NCBI RefSeq assembly: GCF_029227915.1
Contig: NC_079881.1
Span: 17,769,501 to 17,833,500 of the forward strand
Direction of reading: 5' to 3'
DNA: 64,000 bases
DNA from: Hydractinia symbiolongicarpus
Lineage: Eukaryota; Cnidaria; Hydrozoa; Anthoathecata; Hydractiniidae
How positions within the stretch are numbered: position 1 is the stretch's first letter; every line of letters starts with the position of its first letter. Below, piece by piece: positions 24,377-35,739 of this stretch. A program made the position numbers and the translations under genes. The notes under the pieces are model-generated. The model had not been told where the DNA came from. It did not search any database and saw only the letters and a program-made list of their open reading frames with translations.

Positions 24377-24897
24377 AAACAACTTTTAGAGGGTAAAAAA
24401 AACCAATGACTACAAAGCCCAAACTCAATATTTGTGTTCTATACTAACTATGTAATACATAAATGGTCGAGCTTACCAAAAAATGCGGTCCTATCAGCAG
24501 GTCAGACAAAGATCTGAACAGGGACTCAAATTAGACCTCATAAGGTACAAACTTAAAATTTTGTAAGACTATTGTGATTTGGCAAAAAGCAAACCAAAAA
24601 TTACGGTCTCTTGATCAGGTCAGACAATAGTTAGCGATATCAAATTAAAAAAGAAATGCTCTGATAGCATTTAATAAAATATAAATATGTACAATAGGTT
24701 ATAGCAGCATGATTGATATTGTTCTGCATCAGCATCTAAAGATGAGAAATGTCATTCAGTCATAAGATCTAGTTTAAACTACAATACAACATTAAAAAAT
24801 ATTAAAAAGGTTACTCAGTTCTAGAATATATGACATTGAATCCTATTCTGTAAATTTTTTGTCATATCCCACAAAAAAATCTAACCTTAAATTATCA

Positions 24898-26760
24898 TTA
24901 CACGTCTTCGTCACTAGTTTCGTCATCACTGTCTGAATCGTCATCACTTGACAGTTCATCAAACCCTTCAAAATCTTAAGGAGAATGAAATACTTTTAAT
25001 ATTTAAAATAGCGGCGGCAGTAGCGGAAATAAAGAATTGCTTCCGAGTAATAATTAAAAAACTAAGTGACTAGATTGTAAAACTTAATATCCAAAATTTT
25101 ACCTTCTACTTCTCTGGAGAATCCATAATAATTTTCATTGCTGGTGACATCTACTGCTTTTGGAGACATTTCGCCTTCGTACCACTTAATGATATAGCTG
25201 CCATCTTTCAGCAGCCAACCCATGTCTTCAGGAAGGTGATTTGTCTAGAACAAAATGTATGATGTTTCCCTTGCTAGCACAAACGCGTTTCAAAATGAAT
25301 GTTGCCAGAGCTTCGAATGTTGCGGAAGGTCAACAAAAAGATGTAGGAAAAACATTCCATCAATTATGTTAACATCGACGCGATTTGGATCGTCAGTTTT
25401 TACTTTTGCTTCTAACTCGTTCAATAATTTGACTTTAGGGGTCTTTTGCATTTTGCCATCAACATGTCCAAGAGATAAAGGGACAGGTGTTAGAGGATAC
25501 TTCAGTACCTCTGCCATATCAATTTTCCTTTGTAGCGAATGGTACAAGATGCTACCAAACAAATCTCTCATCATCGTTACAGCAACCACTTTGTTGTCAG
25601 CAGCTTTAATATTATACTTCGTTCCCCCAGTTGCAAATGTGTGTAATGTTTGTCTTCGTATAGGTTTTTCGAATCTTGCTGGATCTTTAGAACATTCGTC
25701 AATAAATTTATCACGTGCTTTGCTTCCAACACTAACGATGTTGAGCAAAAACTTTGTTGTGTCTGGTGAGGCTGCTTTTCCTGATGCTATATTAAAAAGA
25801 TATTGTTTTTCAATAGCATCGTTAAATGGATTCATGGTTTCCTTGACCATGTTTATAACTTGATGTAAATCTTTAGAATTTTGTCGCATTCTGCTGGCCT
25901 TTAAATCTTGAGACACGTCTTCCTGTTTTGTCATCCCCAAATTTTCAAACACGTATGACACAATACTTGTTCGAATAGAATGACTTTGTGCCCATCGTTG
26001 ACGAGCAGAAATAGAATTTGTTAAAGCTGATATACCTTTTCGCTGACATGCAGCATCTGCATTTATCGTTTGCTCTAATGTCAAGTCGATTGGAAGGTTT
26101 TACGGAAATTTAGGTGTTCCGATTAAGCAGTGATTTCAAAAACATTAAATATATTGTATAAATACAATACGCCATGTCACTTAAATATAATATACAAAAC
26201 AACAAAACGTTAATATGAAGATATATTGTAATTCTTCTGTAAATAGCGTAAAAAATCAGTTAATATAATTAGAACGTAAAAATGTACAAAGGAATTAATA
26301 TTTACAAGGCTTCAACATAATCTAACAAGTATGTAAATCAAAGAAGGTCTCATTTACATTAAAGCATCTTCAACTTACCATCACTGTCAGTATTTCCATT
26401 TGCATTTAAATTGTCATCTACAGTAGCTACAACATCTGCAAAATATCACAATAATAACTTGTTATTGGTTATCTTAAATTAATGTATTCTAATTAATTAT
26501 GTTTTCCTCTTACCATCGCTTTCATTGATCTTATTGAATATTTCTTTGTTCGAAAATTCTACGAAATGAGAAATTCAATCAATGAAGTAAAAATTGACAA
26601 AATATATGTTTAAAAAATTCAGTTCAACAACAGACTATTAAAACTTTTTTTGACTTATCATCCGAAACTGACTACAACATGCAGTAACTAAAAACTTGAT
26701 ATAATTACATATATCTTTACCTGTCATATCTTCTATCTATCACATTTTATCTAAAGTTTC
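24898..26760 (-). pseudogene. Spliced gene of unknown function carried by the TIR element, frameshifted
   Basis: Small acidic exons with clean sites lie at about 26507-26562 and 26380-26440 (each ends ...GATG followed by GTAAG). The main exon (about 26100-25230) has a 264-residue frame: ISARQRWAQSHSIRTSIVSY, TMNPFNDAIEKQYLFNI, FGSILYHSLQRKIDM and a VNIIDGMFFLHL segment. Near 25330 one base is lost: the frame stops, while the next frame continues TFEALATFILKRVC and IIHFVLDKS. An exon at about 25105-25245 (LPEDMGWLLKDGSYIIKWYE) and a last acidic exon ending at 24898 (SSDDDSDSDDETSDEDV) follow. The sequence resembles a multicopy uncharacterised family I associate with cnidarian and mollusc genomes; I know no biochemical function. 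The middle of that family appears to be missing here. Confidence 0.65.
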
Positions 26761-27008
26761 TAATTTTCTATATTTGATAGTCTAATATGCAAATATCCCG
26801 GTAATTTGTTCACGTTTTTACTTCACTTGCTTCAAAATAACTGCTTCTCTTAACTTTTTTCTTTCACTGTCTGGTTTGTTATGTCGGTTTCCTGTTGTAT
26901 TTGGACGAAAACGTTCTATTCTATTTAAAAAAATTCTAAAAATAAGTTAAGGCCCTGAACACATTGGAAATAAGACAAATGTTTTTCTATTGCTTCTCCT
27001 CCGCATTA

Positions 27009-27444
27009 AAAATAGAGATATGGGGCGAGACGCGGTCTGACTAGGCCAAGAGACCCAAATTTTTGGTCAGCTTTATGACCACTGACATTACACTATGTTA
27101 GAGAATGTTTGTGCAAAATTTGGAGTTTGTAGCTTATGGGGACAAATTAAGGTCCTAAATATGGTCTTTGAGGGGGGTCTGACCCAGTCTTAAGACCCAA
27201 TTTTTCGGTAAGCTTTATCATCTTTCAGATTCTCTCATATAATGACACACGTTACTAACTTTTAAGCTTTGAGAATTATGGGACCAAATAGGAGTCTCGA
27301 ATTAGGGTAATTTTAGGGGCCTGGGACCCAAACGCCCCCAAATTGGGTCAGCTGACCATGTGATTTTTATTGTCCGTGATACTACCAACCTATTTAGAGG
27401 GTCAAACCTTTTGTAGAAAATGGGACCTAAAGTTCTGTTATGAG
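27009..27444 (-). repeat. Right terminal inverted repeat
   Basis: Inverted partner of 23941-24376. The last bases are gttctgttatgag; beyond it the retroelement protein resumes (GERFQQRMAN). Confidence 0.85.
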
Positions 27445-27954
27445 CTCCTGGACTATTGAAATCAATGGCGAAAGGTTCCAACAACGCATGGCAAACGACG
27501 GAAATGAATCAAGAATGGATGTGAGTGCACGCAGTTTTTGGATTCCTGACCAAAGAGTATTTTTAGACATAAGGGTATTCAATGCCTACGCTCAAAGGTA
27601 TAGGGATATGGAGATAAGCAGAACCTTCCAGAAAAACGAAACGGAAAAGAAGTAGCAGTATAACGAGCGCGTACTTCAAGTGGAAAATGGTTCCTTCACA
27701 CCTCTTATATTTGCGACAAATGATGCGATAGGCGATGAGTGCAAAGCCTTCTTTAAACGTTTAGTCGATATGATTAATAAAAAACGGTCCATTCCGGTAT
27801 CTCTAGCAACGAATGTCATGCGAACAAAGATATGTTTCTCGTTGCTACGATCGACAATTCGATGTGTTCGGGGTTTAAGATCGACGCTAGATAGGGACAT
27901 TAATCTTAATGACTTCGCGTTGGCGAATAGAGCTTCCATTTATTATTGCATGTA
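27445..27954 (+). pseudogene. Decayed RT/endonuclease retroelement, right part
   Basis: Continues the protein interrupted at 23940: EINGERFQQRMAN, SRMDVSARSFWIPDQRVFLD (endonuclease core), a stop at 27654 (KK followed by TAG) and then ENGSFTPLIFATNDAIGDEC and ICFSLLRSTIRCVRGLRS to the natural end near 27952. Together with 22486-23940 it is one element copy on the plus strand. Confidence 0.9.
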
Positions 27955-28199
27955 AATGAACTGCTAAATCAATATTAGTTACATGTCGTTTCGCGTTGCA
28001 ATGTCACCCTTTCAATGTTTAGAATGTTATCTTTCCACGTAGAATGTCTTTGGTCATTTGTGTTTTATGCTGTAAATATAGGTTGGTTTATGTTAATAAA
28101 TTTGATATTGCATTTAAAAAAAACACATTGAAACTGTAAGTATAAAACTTTTGAAATCTAAACATTGTCTAATAAATTTATATTTTTCATTCGTACATA

Positions 28200-28985
28200 G
28201 TTATATAAATTACGCAAATTTAGTTTTGGGCAGCACTAATAAATCTAAACTTGAATCGATATATAAACGTCAAAAACACGCTGTAAGAACTATTCTTTTC
28301 CAAGACAATTTTACGCATTGCTATGCGTAAAATTGTACTACTACTGCACTACTACCACTACTGCAGTCTATAAAAAGCTTTAAATGTATTCCAGAAAAAT
28401 ATTTTTCAGAACTTATGTTTTATATATAAAATGAAAAACAAATCTATACCCCCATAATTTCTAACAGATTTCAAGTAGGAGAAAGTAAATATTTAACCAC
28501 GTCATCTGGTCAGTACTATCTACGATACAGAAAAACTAAGGCCAGTCAGTTTTCAACTTTAAATCGCAGTCCATATATTTGGAATAGCATAAACAAAATA
28601 GATAGATTTGTACTTGAAAAAGAGCGATCCTAAGTAAAAACATTTATATTACGCAGATTGATCAATGAACTCTTGTACTTTTGGATCTTCATTAATTTTT
28701 GCAGGCATTTGTTATATAATATTTAGCATTTTTTACGTAGGTTATTGTAATTTTCTTTTTCATGCATATTTTTATATATAAGCGTATTCGTAGCAAGATC
28801 ATGATATGTCACTTCAACAGGTTCTCAATAATAAGACTAGTTATTTGTCTTCTGTGAGTTTCCTATCTAACACAAGTGTTTAATTAGATAGCATTATTAC
28901 ACATTTTTAATCTTGTAACAATTAAATTTATAGAATTTACTGCTGTAACACTTTACTTTGTTTATGAAAAAAATATCTATCTATC
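28200..28985 (+). mobile_element. 3' end of a CR1/L2-like retrotransposon
   Basis: Broken frames give the typical C-terminus of this RT group: KRQKHAVRTILFQD near 28270, LLQSIKAL near 28365, then ASQFSTLNRSPYIWNSINKI near 28545-28605. An AT-rich 3' UTR follows and ends in a short (ATCT)n array at about 28970-28985, a tail type common in CR1/L2 elements. No RT palm is present, so this is a 5'-truncated relic. The clade assignment is from the C-terminal pattern only. Confidence 0.65.
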
Positions 28986-30360
28986 TAATTGGCTGGTGTC
29001 CTGTTCAATCCTAATTTCTCCAGCCGAATTAACTTCAAAAGAAAATGCTTAATTTTTTTTGGTCTGTTTGTGTACAAATTTGTTGTCAAATGAATTTAGA
29101 AGATACCTAAGATACAAACGGGCAATTGTTCCAGGTGACGCAATCGATTTAAGAATTAATACGATAAATACTGGAGATGCAAGTCGCCATTTACCTTGTG
29201 TAGCCATTTACGCCAGATTTAAGCGTCGCAATGGTGACTATTCCTTGTGCTACCCATGTCAAGAGTCATCCCAAAAGACATGTCGCAACCGCGTGCAGAA
29301 TTATACGCCGCCTTATTAAATGCTAATACCGGGGAAATTGTGCATAGATCCTGGTATAATTGGCATAAATCAGCAATCGAGGTAACAGATAGCCAGATTG
29401 CATTTCATTGGATCTCTAATGAAGACAAACCGTTAAAACAATGTGCTCGAAAGAGGGTTATCGAAATACGAAGATTTACCTCACCGGATCAGTGGTTCTA
29501 CGTACACTCTAAAGACATGATAGCAGGTCTGGGAACGAGAAGAGGCGCTACTTGAAATGACGTAAATCAAGACTCAGATTGGATACAAGGAATGAAATGG
29601 ATGAAGCTAGATTCATCAGATTTTCCAATAAAACCTATGGGAGAAATGAATTTTAATACCAAGAATTCGACGAAGTTGCAAAAGAAACACAATCCGATGC
29701 TGATTTTAGGAGTTACAATTCCATTGTAAAATTCAAAGTTCCATACAAAGTATGCAAAAGGTATGAATTTTCTTCGGACTTGATTGATCCCAATCGTTAT
29801 CGTTACAAAAAAAGTTGTCAGAACACTAGCTTTTGTATCAAAATTCTGTACCAATTTGATTCAGCGAATTAGAAATTGTCGTTCTAATCGTTCGTCATAT
29901 GTGGCTGTAGAAACTTCACCATAAAGTTTATTTATGTGATCATGATATTAATCTTGCAGACATGTATCTCTTCAGAAAGTGTTCTCTAGAAATCAAACAT
30001 CTCCTGCCCGTGATAGCATATTCAAGTTTCACAGCAGAGAAAAATGGTGTGTTGATGTATACAGAAAGAATTTTGCCAACTGAAAAGATCACAGTGGTTG
30101 GCGAATTCACAGATGCAATAAAAGATTTAACCGCAACCACGTTCTGTGTTCCGGTTGTTAAAAAACACTCTCCTATTGCGTTCAGCATGGTCAATGAAGT
30201 TCACTGGCACGACAAGATGGTCCAACACTCAGGTATTGGAACAACGCTACGGTACATCTTAAGAAAAGCATACATCATTGAAGCACGATCGATTGTCAAA
30301 CTCATTAAAAAGTTGTGTCAAAGATGCCGTTATTTGGCAAAGAAGGCATTTAATGTGGCA

Positions 30361-30585
30361 ACCTTTGATTTGATTTATCTTTGATTTGATTTATATCCGA
30401 TAGTCCCATACTCCATTTGATAGTACAGAGTTGTCTTTTTGATTTAACGTGCTTATTTTTCCTGCGAAGACTTTTCTTCAGTTGTGATATTTTATTTGTA
30501 GCCTGTTAGTTTCATAAACAGACATTTGCTGTTTATTCTATCATCTCACACACAATCTGGCAGTTTTATATCTTATATTTTATCA
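30361..30585 (+). other. Foreign DNA inserted in the BEL/Pao integrase
   Basis: This piece and the following GAT tract interrupt the integrase exactly between codons. It opens with a small duplication (tttgatttgattta twice) and has no coding potential. Its 3' end runs straight into the GAT array, as a retroposed 3' UTR with a microsatellite tail would. The family is not identified. Confidence 0.5.
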
Positions 30586-31277
<692 letters not shown>

Positions 31278-32319
31278 AATGGGACCTGTATCAAGTTACA
31301 ATCTAACGATTGCTCCAGCATTTTACGCATCTCAAATTGATCTCGCTGGACCATTTAAAGCTTACTCGCCAAATCAAACACGCACAACAATCAAAGTGTG
31401 ATAATCTGTGTTCTGTTGCACAACGACATCAACCGTTTCAATTAAAACTTGGATGACTACATGACAACTTCATTTATACAAGCGTTCTTACGATTTTCAG
31501 CTGAGGTTGGCTATTTTAAAAGTCTACTGTTTGACGAAGGAAGTCAGCTCGTAAGTGCATACGAGAATATAAAACTGACCTTTCATGACATCAAGTATCA
31601 GTTAAAGTAGCATTTGACGTGTGCCCAGTCAATGGTCACAATATGTACGGAAAAGTTGAACGGAAGATACGAGAAATCAAGTCATCCATTAATAAGATAG
31701 CTCACAACGAGAGACTAGCTATACTACAATGAGAAACCATTGTAGCTGAGATTGCTAACAATATTAATGATCTTCCTTTAGCTTTAGGTAACGTTACTTC
31801 TGATCTGGAGAACATGGATCTACTGACACCTAACATGCTACGGTTGGGGCGAAACAATGATAGAAGTCCTGCTGGTAACATGATCTTAACAAAAAACCCA
31901 AGAAAGTTACTTCAAGATAACCACAGAATATTTACGTCATGGTTTGAAAACTGGCTTTTATTACACGTGCCAAAGCTAATGACTCAACAGAATTGGCTTA
32001 AAACCCAATCACTTTCCGTTGGAGATGTTGTTTTGTTTCTAAAGAACGAAAATCTAACCCCTACTTATCAGTATGGATTGGTAAGGTCAATTGAAATCAG
32101 CAAGGACAACGTAGTACCGAAAGCAAAGATCAAGTATCAAAATCGTAACGAGAATAGCTACAGAGGAGTTATCGATCTGCACGATATCGGGTGGTAATTC
32201 AACACGTAGACGAATCTAATGTTCTAAACGAAATTGGCGAGATTGCATCTAAAGCCGATAGACATTTTCAACAATCTAACACGACGTTAGATCAATAGAA
32301 TGTTCTCTTCGCTGGGGAG

Positions 32320-32760
32320 TGTAAAGTGTTCAATGTACATATGCATTACTAATAAAAAAATATGTTTGTTTGTGTCCTACCATTTTGTTGTACTTCAATT
32401 GGTAACCATGTTAAATGTATGTCTCCATAGTTGCGTATTTAATCACTTAGTTTCATTTGTATACGTCCCTTCGTACTCCCGTATTGTGAATTCATGTATG
32501 TGTAAAAATTTAATTATCAAACGTGTGTTTTATAGTTCATTAGGTTTTGTGCTTATATATACAGGCGCAATCATTGTCATACACTTGTTTATACGATTTT
32601 CGCACAGTTTTGTCAATTAAGAAAGTGATTTCGGCAGCGTGGTAATATCAATCAAATCAATATTTTATAATACTTTATAATAAACTTCAAGTTCTTGGCT
32701 GTTAATTTCAATCTATCACTCATATTTTATAGGCAAGCTGGTAAGAGTTTTATACACTCA
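32320..32760 (+). other. Possible 3' LTR of the BEL/Pao element
   Basis: After the last pol-derived codons a purine block (gctggggag) is followed by tgtaaagtg, a plausible polypurine tract and LTR start at 32320. I could not find the second LTR upstream, so the far end is a guess. Confidence 0.35.
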
Positions 32761-33925
32761 ATTCATGTTTTATATCAAGTAATTTGTATTTATATTTATA
32801 ATTTATATTTAGTTTGAACAATACACTACTACACTACATCGCTACAAATAACACTCATCAAATCAATCGTTATTTATAATTGTTACAAACACAGCCTACG
32901 CGCGTGGCGCATTACAATACTAAATAAAAAATATTTAATAAGAGGTATACGAAAAGAGCATGGAGTTTCCAGGCATTCCATTCCACCAGGTTTTCCTGTG
33001 TTATCTGTCTTAGGGACGCAGATATCACAGTTTTTTTTAAGGCATATTACTAATTAAGTGTGTAGAACATTGTTTAAGGATGTTTTGCGGTGCCCCCCTA
33101 AGTGCTGGATTTTTGCTGCAACAGAGTTTGTTAAATTTGAAGCTTAGCGGATACAAAGTTTTTGATCGTTTTGATTGTATAGTATTTGTCAGCCAATAAT
33201 TGTTAATTGTAAAATATTAATTATATTGTAATCAAAAATCGACAAAACTACTGATATAACTTTAGCAATAAGGTCTGGCGTTTTTACCACTTGGCGGGGC
33301 ACAAAATGTTTGTATTTTAGCAGTGTGACAATCACAAAACTATTGTCAATGTTTAGGGACGTCAAAAGAAGAAAAACATGCTGAGATGTAAAACTTGAAT
33401 TTTTATACCCAATACCAATTTAGGATCCATTTCATCTGAAACTTAAAAAGTCCTAAATTATACATTCAGAGTAAGGATAAGATTAACACTGCAAGTAATC
33501 TGTCAAAATTATATCAAATGTGATGGGTTGGCAATAAAAGGAGGCGATAAGCAAACACTAAAACATTTAAAAACTCGTAAAAGAAATTTTTATGTAGAAA
33601 ACATGTAGAAAAAGTGCGTTAAAATCTTTTTTTCCTTAACCATATAAGATGAATTTTCCTTATCAAAATAACAACTGCACTATGGACAGTTGCCGATGTT
33701 TCCAGTTTCTCAGCCTATTGATTATTTTAGTCACCAGAGGGAGAAGGGGGCCGAGGCTTTTTAAAGGAACAAAATCAAGGCTCTACTTACATCAAAACAG
33801 TACACCAAATTAGGTATACGAAATCAACCTCGATATCCGGAGGATGACTGTACAATACCTAGACACAAGAATAGGTTAATACATTAATGTAAAAGCTAAC
33901 TTCATCCTTAAACACAATAATGTTG
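32761..33925. other. No gene seen
   Basis: AT-rich; no convincing coding frame, RNA gene or repeat structure noted. Confidence 0.5.
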
Positions 33926-34520
33926 TTATGATAATGAGGTGACAAAACAGACAGGTGGTTATGGCTATGTAGAGGTTATACCCTATAAAGATTACGAAAT
34001 AATCCAAAATATTCCTTGTTGCAAGGATTTGGCAAATTATACGATGACCACTTTGAGTAACATTAAAGTAACACAGTACACAGGAACAAAGAAGAACAAC
34101 TTTCGAATACAACAGAAAACATTAAACAAAGCAATGATAAAAACAGCTACAGTTTAGAGACAATAAAAACAAGTGATTCAGTGCATAAAATAAATAAAAC
34201 TTATAAAACTGAATATCCTTTAACAGATAAATTTCAAATGAATTCATTAGGAATTCGTAGATAAGAAAAAGCAGGCAACGATCTGTGCGCCAGAACTTGT
34301 GACTCTGGCAGTGGCTTTACACGTGTTAATGGGCCGAACACTCAGCCCTACACAGCATAACAACAGGACCAGCTTGTCGTAATTCAGGTTTTATGCTACA
34401 AAGGTCGAAAAATTAGCACGAATAGAAAAAAAATTATAACCCCATTTGGCTCTTTTAAAAGGAACTCGGTTCAGCAGGATCGTCAATCCTGAAGGCCAAG
34501 TGAGTGAACTTTGTTACATA
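33926..34520 (-). repeat. 3' UTR fragment of the endonuclease-USP retroelement family
   Basis: Shares ordered blocks with 43655-44220: gaggtgacaaaacag, ttgcaaggattt, aataaaacttat, gaatatcctttaacagataaattt, gcgccagaacttgtgactctggc and gtcaatcctgaaggc. No coding part is attached. The orientation is the same as the other copies. Confidence 0.7.
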
Positions 34521-34579
34521 GTAATATGATAAGACTCAAACGGTGCTTACGCAGTACTTCTCCCAATAAACCAGACTCG

Positions 34580-35040
34580 AAGTAAGACAAGCTGCCGAGA
34601 ACGGAAAGTTAGTTGGAGCGCTGTTTCTGGATTTAAGTAAAGCGTTCGATACGATCAGTCACGATGTAGTCTTAAGAAAACTTTCATCATACGGTGTTGA
34701 CAATGTAGAATTGTTGTGGTTTACAGATTATCTTTTTAACCGATCACAAGTTGTTGAAGTTGGCAATCGAACATCAGCAAGTTTTAATGTTGTAAGTGGA
34801 GTGCCGCAAGGATCGATACTCGGTCCTATACTATTTTTGATATTTTTTATTTTGTTATCAACGAGCATTCAATTAACACACGGAAAATGTTAGTGAAATT
34901 ACCACGTATAAAATTGGAGTTCGGAAAAAGATCCTTCAAATATCTTGGTGCAGCATTATACAATGACTTACCATTAAAAATACGTTGCTGCGATAACTTA
35001 TTTCAGTTCAAAAAATTAGTTTATCAACATTTTATGTAAA
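34580..35040 (+). pseudogene. CR1/Jockey-superfamily RT relic with internal deletion
   Basis: RT motif A (ALFLDLSKAFDTISHD, near 34615-34665) and motif B (GVPQGSILGPILFLIF, 34799-34846) are clear, with the finger LLWFTDYLFNRSQVVEVGNR between them. Directly after motif B the frame jumps to the usual C-terminus of this group (FKYLGAALYNDLPLKIR, near 34935-34985), so motif C and the thumb are deleted. The Kolobok element begins 14 bases after the end of this relic. Confidence 0.85.
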
Positions 35041-35739
35041 TATTCGCCTTTAAAGGTAGTGTCTGCTACAAAACTTAAAGTTAGTTTACATAAAGAAAAC
35101 ATGTTATTATTAACGAATTTCAGGTTAAAATTTAATAAATACAAAGTACCAGTGTAATGTTGTTCTTTTAAATTTGAGAGTTTCCTCCTCGTGTAGCTAC
35201 ATTAGTTCGCCATATTGTAAACACGACCGCGCATGAATGCGAGGCTTATTTAATACATCAGTGTCCAGGTTCAAAATCGGGACCGAAAACATGGGGAATG
35301 TATGAAGAACAAATTTAATTTGTAATGCCGAAGATTTAAAAATTAACCCCCGGCTACGAGCCAGACGCTTTCGAATAAAAAATGTATCGTCTGCGATAAG
35401 TATTTTTGGATCGTGAAAGGCTATTGACAGACTGCAAAAATAGAAATCACAAATTAATAACATGAATCCTTAAATTTATTTAACGGAAATAAGTAAATTT
35501 ATCTGTAAAAGTATATATGTAATGTCATACATAAACAAGCAATAGAATAATTTTATTTTTATTTTTTCTTAAACATTTTTGAATGCCGTGGGTTTTAAAC
35601 AATGCGAAACGTTGAAGATTATGCTAGTATGAACACACACTTAAGCATAAAAAACACTAAAAAAAACGTGGATACGAAGTTGCTAGACAGTTTATCATAA
35701 GCAAAGATATGTCCCAAAATTATCAGTTTAAGAACGAAC

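Larger units (their letters stand above)
23941..27444. mobile_element. 3.5-kb element with 436-bp terminal inverted repeats, inserted in the retroelement pseudogene
   Basis: The left arm 23941-24376 and right arm 27009-27444 are nearly identical inverted copies; the outermost bases are ctcataacagaactttaggt. The element splits the retroelement reading frame, so it is the younger insertion. Flanks are gagctgagt (left) and ctcctggac (right); I see no clear target duplication. The arms are built from degenerate direct units of about 120-150 bp with cores like gcttaccgaaaaattgggtc and gggtcagac, which continue inward on the left to about 24630. It encloses a spliced minus-strand gene. The superfamily is not identified. 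Confidence 0.85.

Noticed and set aside
23925-27455. Target duplication gagtctc / gagctcc around the TIR element
   Set aside because: The flanks overlap the palindromic ends and do not match exactly, so I cannot separate duplication from repeat end.
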